Below, in pieces: positions 13,447-25,502 of a DNA stretch of 64,000 nucleotides (within the stretch, counting starts at the first letter, position 1; the number at the start of each line of letters is the position of its first letter). The stretch spans positions 5,917,001-5,981,000 of the forward strand of contig JBBDHG010000011.1 of assembly GCA_037951165.1 (NCBI GenBank), written 5' to 3'. The position numbers and the translations under genes are program-made. The notes under the pieces were generated by a model, which saw only the letters and a program-made list of their open reading frames with translations, was not told the origin of the DNA and did no database searches. Source of the DNA: Lophius americanus (taxonomy: Eukaryota > Chordata > Actinopteri > Lophiiformes > Lophiidae).

Positions 13447-13575
13447 CCCGTGAGCACCGATGCCTCCCCACAGGACTGAAAGACACACACACATTGGCAT
13501 GAATCCATGATTGAAAACGTAGCTGTGCTTAATCGAGGTAAACAAACCTCATAGAGTATAGTGTGACTGCAACTT
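13447..13575 (+). repeat. Local repeat pair, copy A
   Basis: GTGAGCACCGATGCCTCCCC, GGCATGAATCCATGATTG and GTAAACAAACCTCATAGAG are repeated with substitutions at 16681-16845. The family is not recognised. Confidence 0.5.
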
Positions 13576-14439
13576 CCCCTATTTTACCAAAGGGATTCCC
13601 ACTACCTGGGAATAGAACTGATGCTGCTCACACATCACAACATTTATGCATTTAACATTATGTATAATATCTGAGGAGTAAAGGCAGAAGACTAAAGCCT
13701 ATCACTGTGTGATAAGACAAGTATATTTTTAATGGAGACCGAACACTGAAGGAAGAAGTTGAGTAAAGCTTACCCTTCCCAAGATATGTTCAGTTAATGG
13801 AGACAAAGGAAACCTGTCATGCATGCCCAAAGGAATACAGATCATCTCCGAGCTGATGTACAAAGCGTGCAAGCAGAGACTTTGATGCTTGATGAAGCAC
13901 TGACATGTATAAATGCCTCTGATGTTTGAAGGCCAGAGTTCAGTGTTTACTGCTGAGTCACCTCATGTTCTCTGGACACATCAACACATCGACTGTCCCA
14001 CACCGAGATATAGAAAAACTTCACACGGAAAATTGAGAGCACCATGACCGGATATATCCCCGCATAGGTCGGCAAACACTGGCAGAGGGTGGAACATCCG
14101 CACACCATGAAAAACATATTATTAATCCCCCTTGCCCTCCTGTGACACAGATCTAAACAGACACATAGCTAGCTAGTTTAATTGATAGCCACATATCTGG
14201 CAATTTAGTGATTATGGTTTGGGTTGAAGATAAACTTTTCTTCATCAACACTCTGAAGATGTTTTCCATGAATTCTTACCCTAACCTTTGAAGAATAAGT
14301 CTATATTAGGGGAAATATACTTATACTGTTTTTTCTTTAGAGAAGATCAATATACTCAATTGTCTTTACTTGAAATATGATCAACTGAACTATCACTTTA
14401 ACTCTTTGCATAGTAAGATTCCTAACAGTAAGCCTCCTT

Positions 14440-14960
14440 GTTTTTCGGTTCAGTATACAAATACCAGAGATGGACAAGAGGTTTGACGTTAGCGGCAAAC
14501 AGCCAAGCAGCCTAACTTGAGGCCGGTTACGTGCCGGTTGCATGCATGTGCTATACACCCACACAAAGCATGAGCTATCACTGCTCAAAACTTCTCGCAA
14601 GTAACACAGAAAACACTAGAAAACATAAAGCTTGCAATTTGTACAACCATTAAGGAAAAAATAAGTTGTGGAGCAACAATCCCGAAAACGTTCGGCACAG
14701 CAAACTTAATCATAAACTTCAAACTCCAAGGAGCATAGCAAGTTTCAAGAAGCTAACGTTAAAAGTTACGGCTAAAGCTAGAGAGATCGCAGAGCCAGCC
14801 ACTAGCCCTGATGTCCCATCACATAATGGATTGATGGAAGCTTACAAAGTTTCATTTTCACTTCGACATGTTATACAATTATACAGATTCCGAAAAAAAA
14901 ATCGGAATCTGTCAAAATAGGTAACAGCCAGCAAGTGAAACAACGGTGCACCACTGAAAC
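14440..14960 (-). mobile_element. hAT-like repeat family X, copy 1
   Basis: The reverse complement carries GTGGCTGGCTCTGCGATCTC, CTAGCTTTAGCCGTAAC and GCCGAACGTTTTCGGGATTG, matching the copies at 35724 and 39638. The GGTGCACC terminus lies near 14950. A short hairpin at 14883-14912 is inside it. Confidence 0.5.
14883..14912. repeat. Short hairpin in repeat family X copy 1
   Basis: ACAGATTCCGA and TCGGAATCTGT flank an A tract. It lies at the edge of the hAT-like copy and may be the remnant of its terminal inverted structure. Confidence 0.85.
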
Positions 14961-15591
14961 ATAGTAGTTTAAAGTGAAGCTAAAACTGACAGGTCATAGA
15001 GGTGTGGTGGTGCAAAAAAGATACCAAACATTGGCTTGTTTAACATGATTTAATGCCGCATATAAAGGCTTAGGCTTAACCCTTACCCTAGGGTGACCTC
15101 AGACTCCGGAGGGTTAAAGGTCATCAGATGGTTTAAGTGTAATCAGTCAGAAGCTCCACATTGAGCGGGCCCACGGCCTATGATTTAATGTCATATGTCA
15201 CGTTTTTGCTTGCTGAATGCTAGCTTTGTATCTCAACCAACACGCTGCAGCAAAATCCCGCTATCATTGGCTTGGTTTTAAAAAAAATCAAACGTAGTGT
15301 AGGGGAAAGATTTTTGTTACAGCACGATTATGCAAACGATGTGTAAAAAGGGATGGTCAATTTTCAAGACATCACAAACACTGTTGTTTCCTGTTTTGTT
15401 TAATCACTTCAGCTTACATTACATGACGTCCGCCAAAAACATTGGCAGCCCAGGGAATGTTCCCTGTTGTTCCATTATGATAGCAATTGGAAGGAAACTC
15501 AGAATGGCTGCTGATTATGCAGCATTAAGTCATACTAAAAGCAAAAAACTGTATGGTTTTTGTCTGAGTTTTCAATTTTTTCATTGATTTT

Positions 15592-15830
15592 CTTTCACAG
15601 CGTATCCTGTTCGGGAACGCAAGGAGGCTGGAGCCCATCCAAGCTGACACTGAGCAGGAGGTGCTCTCCACCCTTGACAATAAGCCTGTTCACCACAGCG
15701 CCAACACCTAGAAAAGATCAACCATTCACACTCACATTCAAATCTACGGGCAATTTACGGCCACCAGTGCACACGTATTGCATGTTCTATTGCATGTTGA
15801 CCGTGGGAGGAAGCCAGGGAACCAGTAAGG
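15592..15830 (+). repeat. Teleost interspersed repeat Z, copy 1
   Basis: Landmarks are AGGAGGCTGGAGCCCATCC, AAGCTGACACTGAGCAGGAG, CACTCACATTCAAATCTACG and GGGCAATTTACGGCCACCAG. It is a widespread fish repeat seen twice more in this window. No coding content. Confidence 0.65.
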
Positions 15831-16680
15831 AAGCTGGGCAAAAAAATGTGTTATCCATGTTATCCATACTACAGACACTACAAGTTACATTTTTTAAGTT
15901 CAAGCTGTCTTCAATTGTCATGCAAAATAAAACATGCAGTGCACTCCCATATTGTGTACAGTTTTTTAAAAACCAACCACCATTCGAGCTGTCCAGTGTT
16001 CTGTATGTATAACCCTACAGGAAGAAGGAAACAATCCACAATAACACAGACATCGGTGATTGCTTGTGTGCTCTTGATCCCCCAACTTACTTTGCAATGA
16101 TTACTTCTTTCACTAAGGAGATTTTAATCTGCTTTGGTCTTTCAACCAATCCAGGATTTAGAGTAGAAGAAATGATTCTCATAAAACCGTTGAATTCTGT
16201 TTGTTGCATATATGGAAGATGTGAAAGCAGAAAAGTGAAATGAGAAAGAAGACAGTCTGCTAAACTCAGTAGCTGCAGACACGGTTATATGCTTAACAGC
16301 CATTAAAGCAGAAGGCTATTAGCTAATAGCATGTAAACGCACAGTTTACAAATGGATTTATGATGAAATTAACTGAAAGCTTTTCTCAGGCTAGACAAAT
16401 TCGCAAAATGCATTTTGTGAATGAAAGAGTGAAAGCCACATTTTTTTGATGTTCCCTTTCAGACCTCTTCACATAAAACATGGAATACAAGAAATGTAAA
16501 TTTTCGAACAAAACAAACGCAAATGTTGCTTAACTTCAAGTGACAGAAAAGGTTCAAAAACAGTGCCCCACTCTAAAATGGCTAAATTTAATAATTTTTT
16601 CAAATTATGATCATTTTCATTACACCTTCTGGGTGTTTCCATACATGGATTGCAAATTGTCTTTAACTTATGAAAGACAC

Positions 16681-16845
16681 CTTGTGAGCATCAATACCTC
16701 CCCACAGGAATAAAAATCAAACACAATCTGGCATGAATCCATGATTAAAAACTAAGCTCTCGTATCTGATATCTATACCAGCAGTGTTGCCGACAGTATA
16801 GGCCCTTGTAAACAGACCTCAGAGACAGTATGTAGACTCTGACTC
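16681..16845 (+). repeat. Local repeat pair, copy B
   Basis: GTGAGCATCAATACCTCCCC, GGCATGAATCCATGATTA and GTAAACAGACCTCAGAGAC match the copy at 13447 in the same orientation, about 3.2 kb away. Confidence 0.5.
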
Positions 16846-17352
16846 TTGATATCATCCCAAACAGAACTGCACACAGCACAGACTTTACAAACATGGTGAA
16901 AGCACTCAGAAAACAAATCGGCTCTACAACCAATCAAGCGAGCAGAGGTAAAGCCGCTGATTTACACAAAAACAAGAACAGTTGTGTGTGTTTTCCTTTT
17001 ACCTTTGGCTTCTTAGACATGCTCGTTCTCCCACAATACCGAGGACACCTGTTTCGCCTCTCTGTTCCACAGCGACTGTAATGAATTATGCAAATCCCTT
17101 GGTTTTGTTTAGAGGACCATGACCCAGAGGTGCAAGCAGCCGATGCCTGGCATTAAAAAGCTAACCTCTCTGCCTCAGTCAAAAAAGGATGACACTGACT
17201 GCTGTGCTACCTGGTGAGATGATCTTAAATACAGCCAGTGTCACAGCCAGGTTGGTATCTAGAGGAGGGTAAATGAGATGTGGTCATAGTCAAGAGCTCT
17301 TCCAACAGCAAGTGTCATGCCTCATGTTGAGTGAAGAGTCTCTCAGGCAGAT

Positions 17353-17375
17353 CACACACACACACACACACACAC
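17353..17375 (+). repeat. (CA)n microsatellite
   Basis: There are about eleven uninterrupted CA units. Confidence 0.9.
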
Positions 17376-18180
17376 TGACATGCACGGGGGAAAAAAAACA
17401 CACACAGAGTGTTTAAGCTGTGCAGTATCATGTTAGCTCTAAAGGGTTTTTTTCCCCTTCAGCTGGCCGGGTATTAAGATTTAATTTGATAGACGTCATC
17501 TGTTGCGTGGTCGACTCTACTACATGACATTATAGGAAGCAGAAAGAAACACACTACCACTAACCACTTACACAAACATACCTTAAAACTGTCCACTGAT
17601 ACGTGGTTTGTGATTGTCAGCATTTGTGTTACTGAAGCGGCTATGTGGTGCTGACCAGCTGGGCTCCAGAGCCAGAGCTGACCACAATAAAGCATGTGAC
17701 CTCTTACAGCTGTACGTCCACAGCCAAACAGACAGTCAGGCAGGAACAGCACCATCTGGAGACCTAATCCGCCTGGTACTGCCCACTCCTGTGATCAGGA
17801 ATGTGGCCATTAAAGTCATTAGGCTTATTGGATAGACAAATAGATACCTTGGATCAGTTCACTGCAGAGGCAATAGAACTGCATGACATAAATCTGGCCC
17901 TCTGTGGACTCATTTCTGCAATAAATGGATGAATCTAAAAATATGTAATTTAATATACTGTACGCGGAGATTTTTACACTACTAGTATCAGAATCCAAGG
18001 CAGGATATGGTTTGGTTAGTAAAACTGTCAATTCAGTCCTTATGGACTGAACTACTTTTTGTTTTAAAATTTGTATTGATAGGTGATTGTGCAACTCAAT
18101 AATTTTAATCTAAATGCTGTGAACAAATCTACTCCAATCACTCATGAGAGTTGAAGAAAGGTTCAAAAATTGAAAGTAGC

Positions 18181-19107
18181 ATACACCAATGAGCCATAAC
18201 ATTATAACGCCTAATACTGAGTAGGTCCCCCTTTTGCCACTAAAAACATTTTGACCCAATGAGTCATGGATGTCAAAGGCCTCTGATGGAGCGGGTACCA
18301 CATCTTCCAAGTCATGTAAGTTGCAGGGTGCGGTGTCCATAGATCAGACTTGTCTATATTGAGTACATCCCACAGACGCTTGGTTGGATTGAGAGACCTG
18401 ATTGGATCTGGGACTTTGTATGCCCAGTCAACACCTTGAACTCAATGTTATGTTCCTCAAAGCATTCCTGACATGTTTTTGGAGCATGGCAGGGAGCATC
18501 ATCTGGCTGAAAGAGGCCACTGTCTTCAGGGAATATTGTTTCCACTAAGGGCTGTACAGCTACAATGTTGTTAAAGAAACGAGAATGGCTAGATCCAAGG
18601 TTTTGTCCAGAGCATTACACTGTCTCCCTGGATATGCTTTTTTCCTCCATAGTGCATTCTGGTACAATCTGTTCCCCGGGTAATAGACACAAATGCACCT
18701 GGCTGACTACTGGATGTAAAAGAAAAAATCTAATCTCCTTCAGACCTGGCCACCCTCCTCCACCACTCCTTGGTCCAGGTCTAAGACTGGTGTGCCCACT
18801 GTCTGCACTTTTGAAAGTGGACAGCTTTGCTGTTTTGACCACTCTTTGGCTACGCAGCCCCATAGACACCAAACTGCAATGCACTGTATTCCAGACTGAT
18901 AGTTCTGGAGATGCACTGACTTTCATAATGATAATTTCTCCCTCTGAAAACATCTTTATGCTTGTCCATTTTTCCTGGGGCAGTGTTTCCAGCACAAAAA
19001 GACCACTTGTTCCCTAACGTATCCCGCCCACTGACAGGTGTCATTGTAATGAGATAATCAATGTCATTCACCTCACTTTGCAGTGGTTAGAATTAGTGGT
19101 TGATGTT
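18181..19107 (-). mobile_element. Tc1-like transposon copy 1, inactive
   Basis: Read on the minus strand, it runs from a decayed 5' terminal repeat (near 19107) through recognisable transposase sequence to a 3' end at GTTATGGCTCATTGGTGT. Landmarks on the plus strand are AGCCATAACATTATAACGCC, then CCCACAGACGCTTGGTTGGA, GTCAACACCTTGAACTC and AATGAGATAATCAATGTCAT. It is about 0.9 kb where the family is about 1.6 kb, with scattered stops, so the middle is deleted. Confidence 0.75.
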
Positions 19108-19961
19108 CAAACTTTAACAGAGGCAGCGTATTTTCTTTGCAGGGTAGATCTACTGTCTGCTTAGCTTCCTCCTCTTTCTTTCCTTTAAATCCACATTTAC
19201 AGCCAATGGCCAGTGTGCTTTAGGAGGCGGGGACAAAAAAGGACTAAATAAACCCAGTGAGTTAATCTATGAGAAGAACCTGCAGCTGTCAGTTCCAGAT
19301 GTTTTCAGAAGGAGCACAGATTTGCACAGCCCCAAAATAAGAACACGGCAGTGGATCTCACTAAAAGTGAATATTTTCCAGATTAATTAGTTGACATCTT
19401 CCAGTCAGGAATTTTCTGATGACCCCCTTGACGTTGCAAACAAAAACTGAATGGACTTTTGGTAATTTGAAGAAACATTCTTCTCAATGTATTCTACTTT
19501 TTAAAATATCTCCCATATTGCATCCCTTGGATAAACTTTGTACATGAAAATAATCATATCATCAACATGAAAAAAATTGTATGAATGCAAATATAATCGA
19601 ACATTGTATGAATTGGATTTTCTTTTGGATTTTCAATGATAAATCTGGTTAAGCTCTTTAAGTAACAGTATGAATGTCAGAATGTAAATTTATATGGATT
19701 TGTGTTATCTCTCATCGTCAAAGACGGCCAATTTATTGCCACTGCATTATTTACATTGCTGTTTATATTTTTTTGACTATTATAGCATTATTCACATATT
19801 TACAAATTACAAACAGAAACTACAAACAAACTAAGTTTAAATCTGATGTGTAGATTATTTAATGGGTATTAAGTGGAATGATGGACTATTGCAAATATGT
19901 ACAAACCTCCTTTCATTTAATTACACACATAATGTTGCTATGTTGTACACATCTCATCCGG

Positions 19962-20088
19962 CCTGAGAATTCCTCCGATGAGTTAGAGAGTTTTGCTGGG
20001 GAGAGGGATGTCTGGGAATCCCTTCTTAGCCAGCGACCGCGACCTGACCCCGGATAAGTGGAAGAAAATCGATGGATGGATGGATGTT
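19962..20088 (+). mobile_element. Rex3-like LINE, terminal fragment
   Basis: It shares the last 120 bases of the element at 36868: GAGAGGGATGTCTGGGAATC, GCGACCTGACCCCGGATAAG, then a GATG repeat tail. It is a heavily 5'-truncated insertion. Confidence 0.7.
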
Positions 20089-20274
20089 GTTAATTAAAGA
20101 CTACTCTACTTACTTTTAGATTTTACCAGCTGTGATGCCGTTGCTGCTATTGTTTTATCTCACGAGTGTGTGCTTAGATGTAGTATGTGTTCTATCATGG
20201 CAAAATGTTCTGTAAACTTTAGCAAGAACTAATCCTGAAGCCTTTTCCAGGACTTGGCCAGGAGTTTAGAACTA

Positions 20275-20445
20275 GGGGTACCATTTCTGTACCACCATCT
20301 TTCAGCAGGATGATGCTCCATGCCACACTGTTAAAACAGTTGAAGAAAGGTTTGAGGAACATTACTATCAGTTTTAGGCATTGACTCTATCTCTAAAGTC
20401 CTCCGATCTCAAGCTAATCAATATTTTTTTGGAATACTACCCTAT
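20275..20445 (+). mobile_element. Tc1-like transposon copy 2, fragment
   Basis: A plus-strand piece of the same transposase region carries CTTTCAGCAGGATGATGCTC, GCCACACTGTTAAAACAG and TTTGAGGAACATTAC, then CCGATCTCAAGCTAATC. No terminal repeats are attached. Confidence 0.6.
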
Positions 20446-22386
20446 AAGGTACAGAAGTGGTCCTTAGGGAGTTACTGTGGATCTTTGTTTAATTTCAAAG
20501 GTACAAAATAATTGCTTTATTGTTTAATCTTACATCTGAAACAGATTTTGTTAAAAAAATTATGTAAACTAGTAGATGGTTCTTTAATTAAGTTCTGATC
20601 AGTTACAAATATTTTGGATAACATTCATGAAATCAAAAGTTATGTACTAGGATGTGATAACTAGCAAAACCTTCAACTTTCCAGCTCTGGGTTTGCGGGA
20701 ATAATCATCAAGTTCATTATGAGGACATTGCCCTGCTGAGTGCAGCAGTGTGACATTTGCACCATATGGGTGGATTGAGTAAAAGTGGAGCAGTGTTTCC
20801 CTCAGGGTGAAAACACATAAATACATGTCTATTTATGCACATGTGCTCCTGTACAACATACTGGAGATAATTACAAATTACTGCAGAGGGAATAATGAAT
20901 GTCAGTTATGGACCGGAAACAAACGTTTGTTGTACATGTCAGATTCATCACACCATTACTGTGTCACCTGATCTACTGTACAGTAACTCCAGTTAATAGA
21001 TTACATAATAACTTGTACGGAAGTCATATGAGAGCAATAGAAAAACTCTATAGAGTGACAGAAAGAAGATCATGTAGTAAAACATAACTCCATCAAATTC
21101 TCTCCTCACTTCCCCACCCCCATTTTCCCCAAGTAGCTGATTTCATCCTTGCAAAGCCACTCTCACTCTAATCTCCCCTGATCCATCTGCACTGGCAAAG
21201 AATCAGATCAAACACAACACACGTTGACAAACCTTGCAAATATCACAGAAAATACTAGTTTAGCTACAATGATGATTATTATTATTAAAATCGTACGGCG
21301 GTAAATTTTCCTGGAGTTTCAGCCTTTTTTTGTCCTCACCTATGATTCCAACTGATCTCCAGTCATATTGCTTGTAACACAGGCAGCTTTGGCAGACTCA
21401 TAACCAGATTTCATAGAGTGGGCATGTAGTAACTTGTATTTATATAATACTTAAATCTATAAGCCTCACTTTAGAACATCCACTGGGAACAGCAGCATCA
21501 AAACCCAAAGGGAATATACAGTAATTTTCTCTGTATAATCTGTTAAACCATTAAATCTCATCGATAATGATGCAAAAATGTTTTACAGCTGTTATGAAAA
21601 GAGGACAGCAGAAACAGTTGAAGTAACGCATGCTGGAGTAAGAAGTTCAAGAATAGAGGATAAAACTTCCCAAACACGCCTCACTTACCCATGAGACATT
21701 TTTATTCTTGGTTTGTTTGATCATGGCAGCAAGAGCAGCACGGTTAAAGTGGAGAGAGGAGTTCCCTCCTCAGCCGTTTTCAGTCCCACAGCCTGCTATG
21801 TTGGCAGGTCTGGCCGGGATCAGGGGTGATGGCCGGAGGGCATGTCACACTCAGCCATAGGTCATCAGCTGGCATGCAAACAAGCAAGCCCGGATCTCCT
21901 GCTCTTACTGAATCCAGCATTTGTCCGCAAGATCAGATCAAACTTCACGTAGATGAAAAAGTTTTCCATCACATGGCAAAAAAGTCAGGCTCACGTAAGA
22001 ATCATCCAGCAAAGTTTGAGTGTCCTCCTGCTGACAGCAGACAGTGGCCTGATGGACTGATTATGTATCACGCTGAGTATGAATATGAAACATCACAGCA
22101 GGTTTAACCCCGCCCTGCTGAGCCTCAGCGCAGGCCCAATCGTGGATCAGATCTTTGTGGCTTGCTCCCGAGGGTGAGCTTATAGAAGCATTAGGATGAA
22201 CATACCGCCTCTCTGGAGGACAGGACAGGGCTTTCTTCACTGACTGACAGGTCACTGAAAGCTCAAGTGCACAAAACTTAGTGGTGCTCAAGTGCACAAA
22301 ACAAAGGATTTTTTTTCCCCTCTTTTCTGTTTCATTTATTCCTCCTACATCTCCACCTACTTAATTTCACTTTCCTCTATCCTCTA

Positions 22387-22418
22387 CCCCCCCCCTCCCC
22401 CCCCCCCCCCCCCCCCCC
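22387..22418 (+). repeat. Poly-C tract
   Basis: A run of about 31 cytosines has a single T interruption. The complementary strand is a long G tract able to form G-quadruplexes, and assembly length is likely approximate. Confidence 0.9.
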
Positions 22419-24857
22419 TCTTTCTCAGGAGGTGCATCTCCTCGCCCTGCTGGTACCTGTAGTCATGGCACTACTTTGCTATTAGACCAGTGGAATTGCA
22501 AGGGGAAAGGGATGCTGAGTGAAAATGGAATTCTGTCCCATTTTTCTTTCATCTTTGACTTGTCTTACTTTCAGCAACTCCAGCAGCTCCTCATTTGCTG
22601 CCGTCTGTTTGCACAAGCCCATCCGGGTTATCGGAAAGAGATCAGTAAAGAGTTTGGAGTCTCACAGCTGATCTAAGTGATTGATCTTAATGGGGGTTGA
22701 ACATCGAAGAGCGGAGCCAGAGAAAACTATCATCTGTACATACTTTAAACAACCACAACAACCAGTGAAACTGGAATAAAAAGGTTAATATGGGTGATAC
22801 ATTTAACGTCTTCAAATTTTATCGTACTTTTCTCCAGCTTCATCTTTTAGATGAATATATTTGGAACAATTGGATTAATACTTGAAGAACAGATAAAATA
22901 TCATATTATTATTATCTTTGCACTTAATAAACTTGTTTAAAAAAAAGTGAAAACTTCTGGTTGCAATATCCCTCATGCAATCCTGAAATTGCTTCCTTTA
23001 ACAGTTATTAACATTTATAAAAAATAAAAGCAGAAAATATATAAAAAATCTGGGATGGGCCAATGTGATATTTCAGAAAATTTTATTTCATAAATTAATC
23101 AAAACAGTTCTCAACCAATTTTCATTCAGTGTTCCTGGTCGCTCATCGACGGATCATTACATCTAAAACTTTCTAAAAACTCTTTTATGACTGCAAAACT
23201 GACATATTTAAATTGAGGCCATGGCAATGTTATCACTTTGCATTTTTTGTCTGATTAAACCCTTAACACTATCAATGTGCCCCCAAATCAGGGAAAATAG
23301 CATTTGTTATGTTGTTATTTGATAATGTTTTCTGGCATTTTAGTGAGAAAAAACGTTTGATTATTAAAGTCACTGACTATTCAATCATCGGTTCATTGAC
23401 TAATTGTTACAGTTGTAAACTTCAAATCCAACAAATAACAACTAGCAAACATATCAGTATATTGTGGTCGGGGATTTAAAGCAGCTCATGATTATGATCC
23501 ATTTTTAACATCTGTTGCTCTAATTAATTATCTCTTGTATCCAGGCTGGCAGCCCTCCTCTGGTGCACAAGGTTGTCTGTGTCTCTCTGCTGGTAATTGG
23601 ACTCAAAGAACATCTGCTCCTGTTTTAAGTGAAGCTCAGTTTGTCATGGCTGCCCTCTCACTGTCTGAGGTGCCAGTTTTATCGGCAGGAGTCGAGCCAA
23701 CAGCTCCCTCATCACGCCAATGATAGTGTGATTGTGTATTCTTCTGCATATTCTACAGATGGAGTACAAAAGGAACTGACACTACAGGGTGAAGAAGTCC
23801 AAGGCTTATTTGGGAGTTATTTATCTTATAGCCAGCAAATAAAAACAACAGCTCCACCAGAACAGAATCCAGTACAGGCTGACGTCACATATGCTGCTAA
23901 TGTATGGAATTGTTAAATTGATTTAGTGAGACACTGCAAACTTCAGAGAAGTTGAATTCCAATGATAGCAGTGAAACAGCCAATATGACAAGAGAACAAA
24001 TTACTTCATATGAGTCTGAAGCAGCACTAGTTTCTCACTAAATATATATTACCCGACATTCACCATATAGTAGAACCATTTTAAAGTCAATGATACATTA
24101 ATCATGAACGTGATAGATGTTTTTGAAAAACTTACAAAAAAGCTAGAAAGCATTCATGCCAAGGCTCAGCAGTACCCAAAGTAGACATTACTGTGATCAA
24201 AAAACCTCAAAAGTGTCCTATCTCACCGTGCTCAAGAAAATGTTACTATGGCATCGTCGGGACATGATGTAACGCAAACAAAACTGAACCATCTGTATGA
24301 TATGTCAAAACCTACCTCAGGATGAAATTTCATGCAAATCCATCAATTTACTTTTCCCTAATATTGCAAACAAAAAGATAGACAACCCAACCAAGGTAAT
24401 ACATAACCCGGAGGCAGTAAGACAATAAAGGTGATACAGGCTGGTGTAATAACGATGCCATTTTTCATATGTCATCTCATTACCAATGAATTCCATGAAA
24501 GCAAAGTAGAAACAGGTAGTGTCAGAACCCAATGGAAGACAGATTGAAAAATATTTTAAAAAGTTCCCCAAACGGAAATCAAATAAATAAATATTAAAAA
24601 TGACAATACAATGTCAAGGATCTCCATCTATGTATTTTACAGAAATAAGGTTTGCATCAGTGTTTCTCTTTAACTGCCTGAACTAATAAAGGTGGGAAGC
24701 CTATGACTACTGACTGTTGAATCGTAAAGCCAAAGCCACATTATTGTCACTTGGCCTTAGCTGATGTCCTGGAGAGCAAGGATTTATCCCTGAAAAGCCC
24801 CTGATCCACTGCATTTTTCAAGCAATCCATCTGGTGGAACTTCTCAAATTAATGTTA

Positions 24858-25258
24858 AGTTATGTCCGGAAAACAGTGTTTTTTTTTTTAAAAAAAAAGA
24901 AAAAAGAAAAAAGAAAAAAAGAAGCTCCCCCTAGTTAGTAAAATATGAACTATAAGAGTAAACTGTATACTGAAGATCTCCTCCAATCAATTCATACGCA
25001 TCCAATTTGGGGTAAATTGGACCAAAGACTAGACAGTTATGTGTGATAAACAAGTGTTTTCTGTCAATAAAAAAAAGAAGCTCCCCGTAGTGAGTAAAAT
25101 ACTAACAATTATAGCAAAATTTGATATATGCGAGACAGATCTCCCTGAGTTGATTTCTGTGATCCAAATTTGGACTAAACTGGACCAACGCTTAGGAAGT
25201 TATGTTGGAAAAACAGTTTTTTTTCCCCGTAAAAGCTTCCCCTAGTGAGTATAGTTTG
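24858..25258 (+). repeat. Tandem repeat, ~165-base period, about 2.4 copies
   Basis: The phrase AGTTATGT starts near 24858, 25035 and 25198, and GAAGCTCCCC or AGCTTCCCC followed by TAGTGAGTA recurs at matching offsets. Spacings are 177 and 163 bases. A-rich and T-rich tracts inside account for the length difference. The last unit is cut by a SINE. Confidence 0.65.
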
Positions 25259-25502
25259 GGCGGCTGTGGCTCAGTGGGTAGAGCGGCCGTCTCCCAATCA
25301 GAAGATTGGAAGGTAGCCGGTTCGAATCCCACCAGGTTTTACTTGTCGTAGGGTCCTTGAGCAAGACCCTGAATCCTTAGCTGCCCGAGCGCTCCACGAG
25401 GGGCTGCCCACTGCTCCCTCAGGGATGGGTCAAATGCAGAGAAGTAATTTCACTATGTTGTACTGTATGACTATGTGACTATTAAAGGATTCTTCTTCTA
25501 TA
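25258..25502 (+). mobile_element. tRNA-derived SINE, copy 1
   Basis: The head is tRNA-like, with an A box (TGGCTCAGTGGGTAGAG) and a B box (GGTTCGAATCC). A conserved core follows (GTCGTAGGGTCCTTGAGCAAG) and the tail is ATTAAAGGATTCTTCTTCT. This layout is typical of tRNA-derived SINEs of percomorph fish, with RNA polymerase III promoter boxes intact. It is inserted directly at the end of a tandem repeat array. Confidence 0.85.

Noticed and set aside
21826..22107. A 93-codon plus-strand frame that looked exon-like
   Set aside because: No flanking splice sites in phase and no recognisable protein family. It lies in otherwise ordinary intronic sequence.
24317..24571. Minus-strand frame with hydrophobic segments, considered as a small membrane protein
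   Set aside because: No homology recognised, AT-rich hydrophobic translations are common, and there is no promoter or splice support.
25258..25345. A functional tRNA gene
   Set aside because: The A and B boxes are those of the SINE head. The body lacks a full cloverleaf and runs directly into the SINE core and tail.
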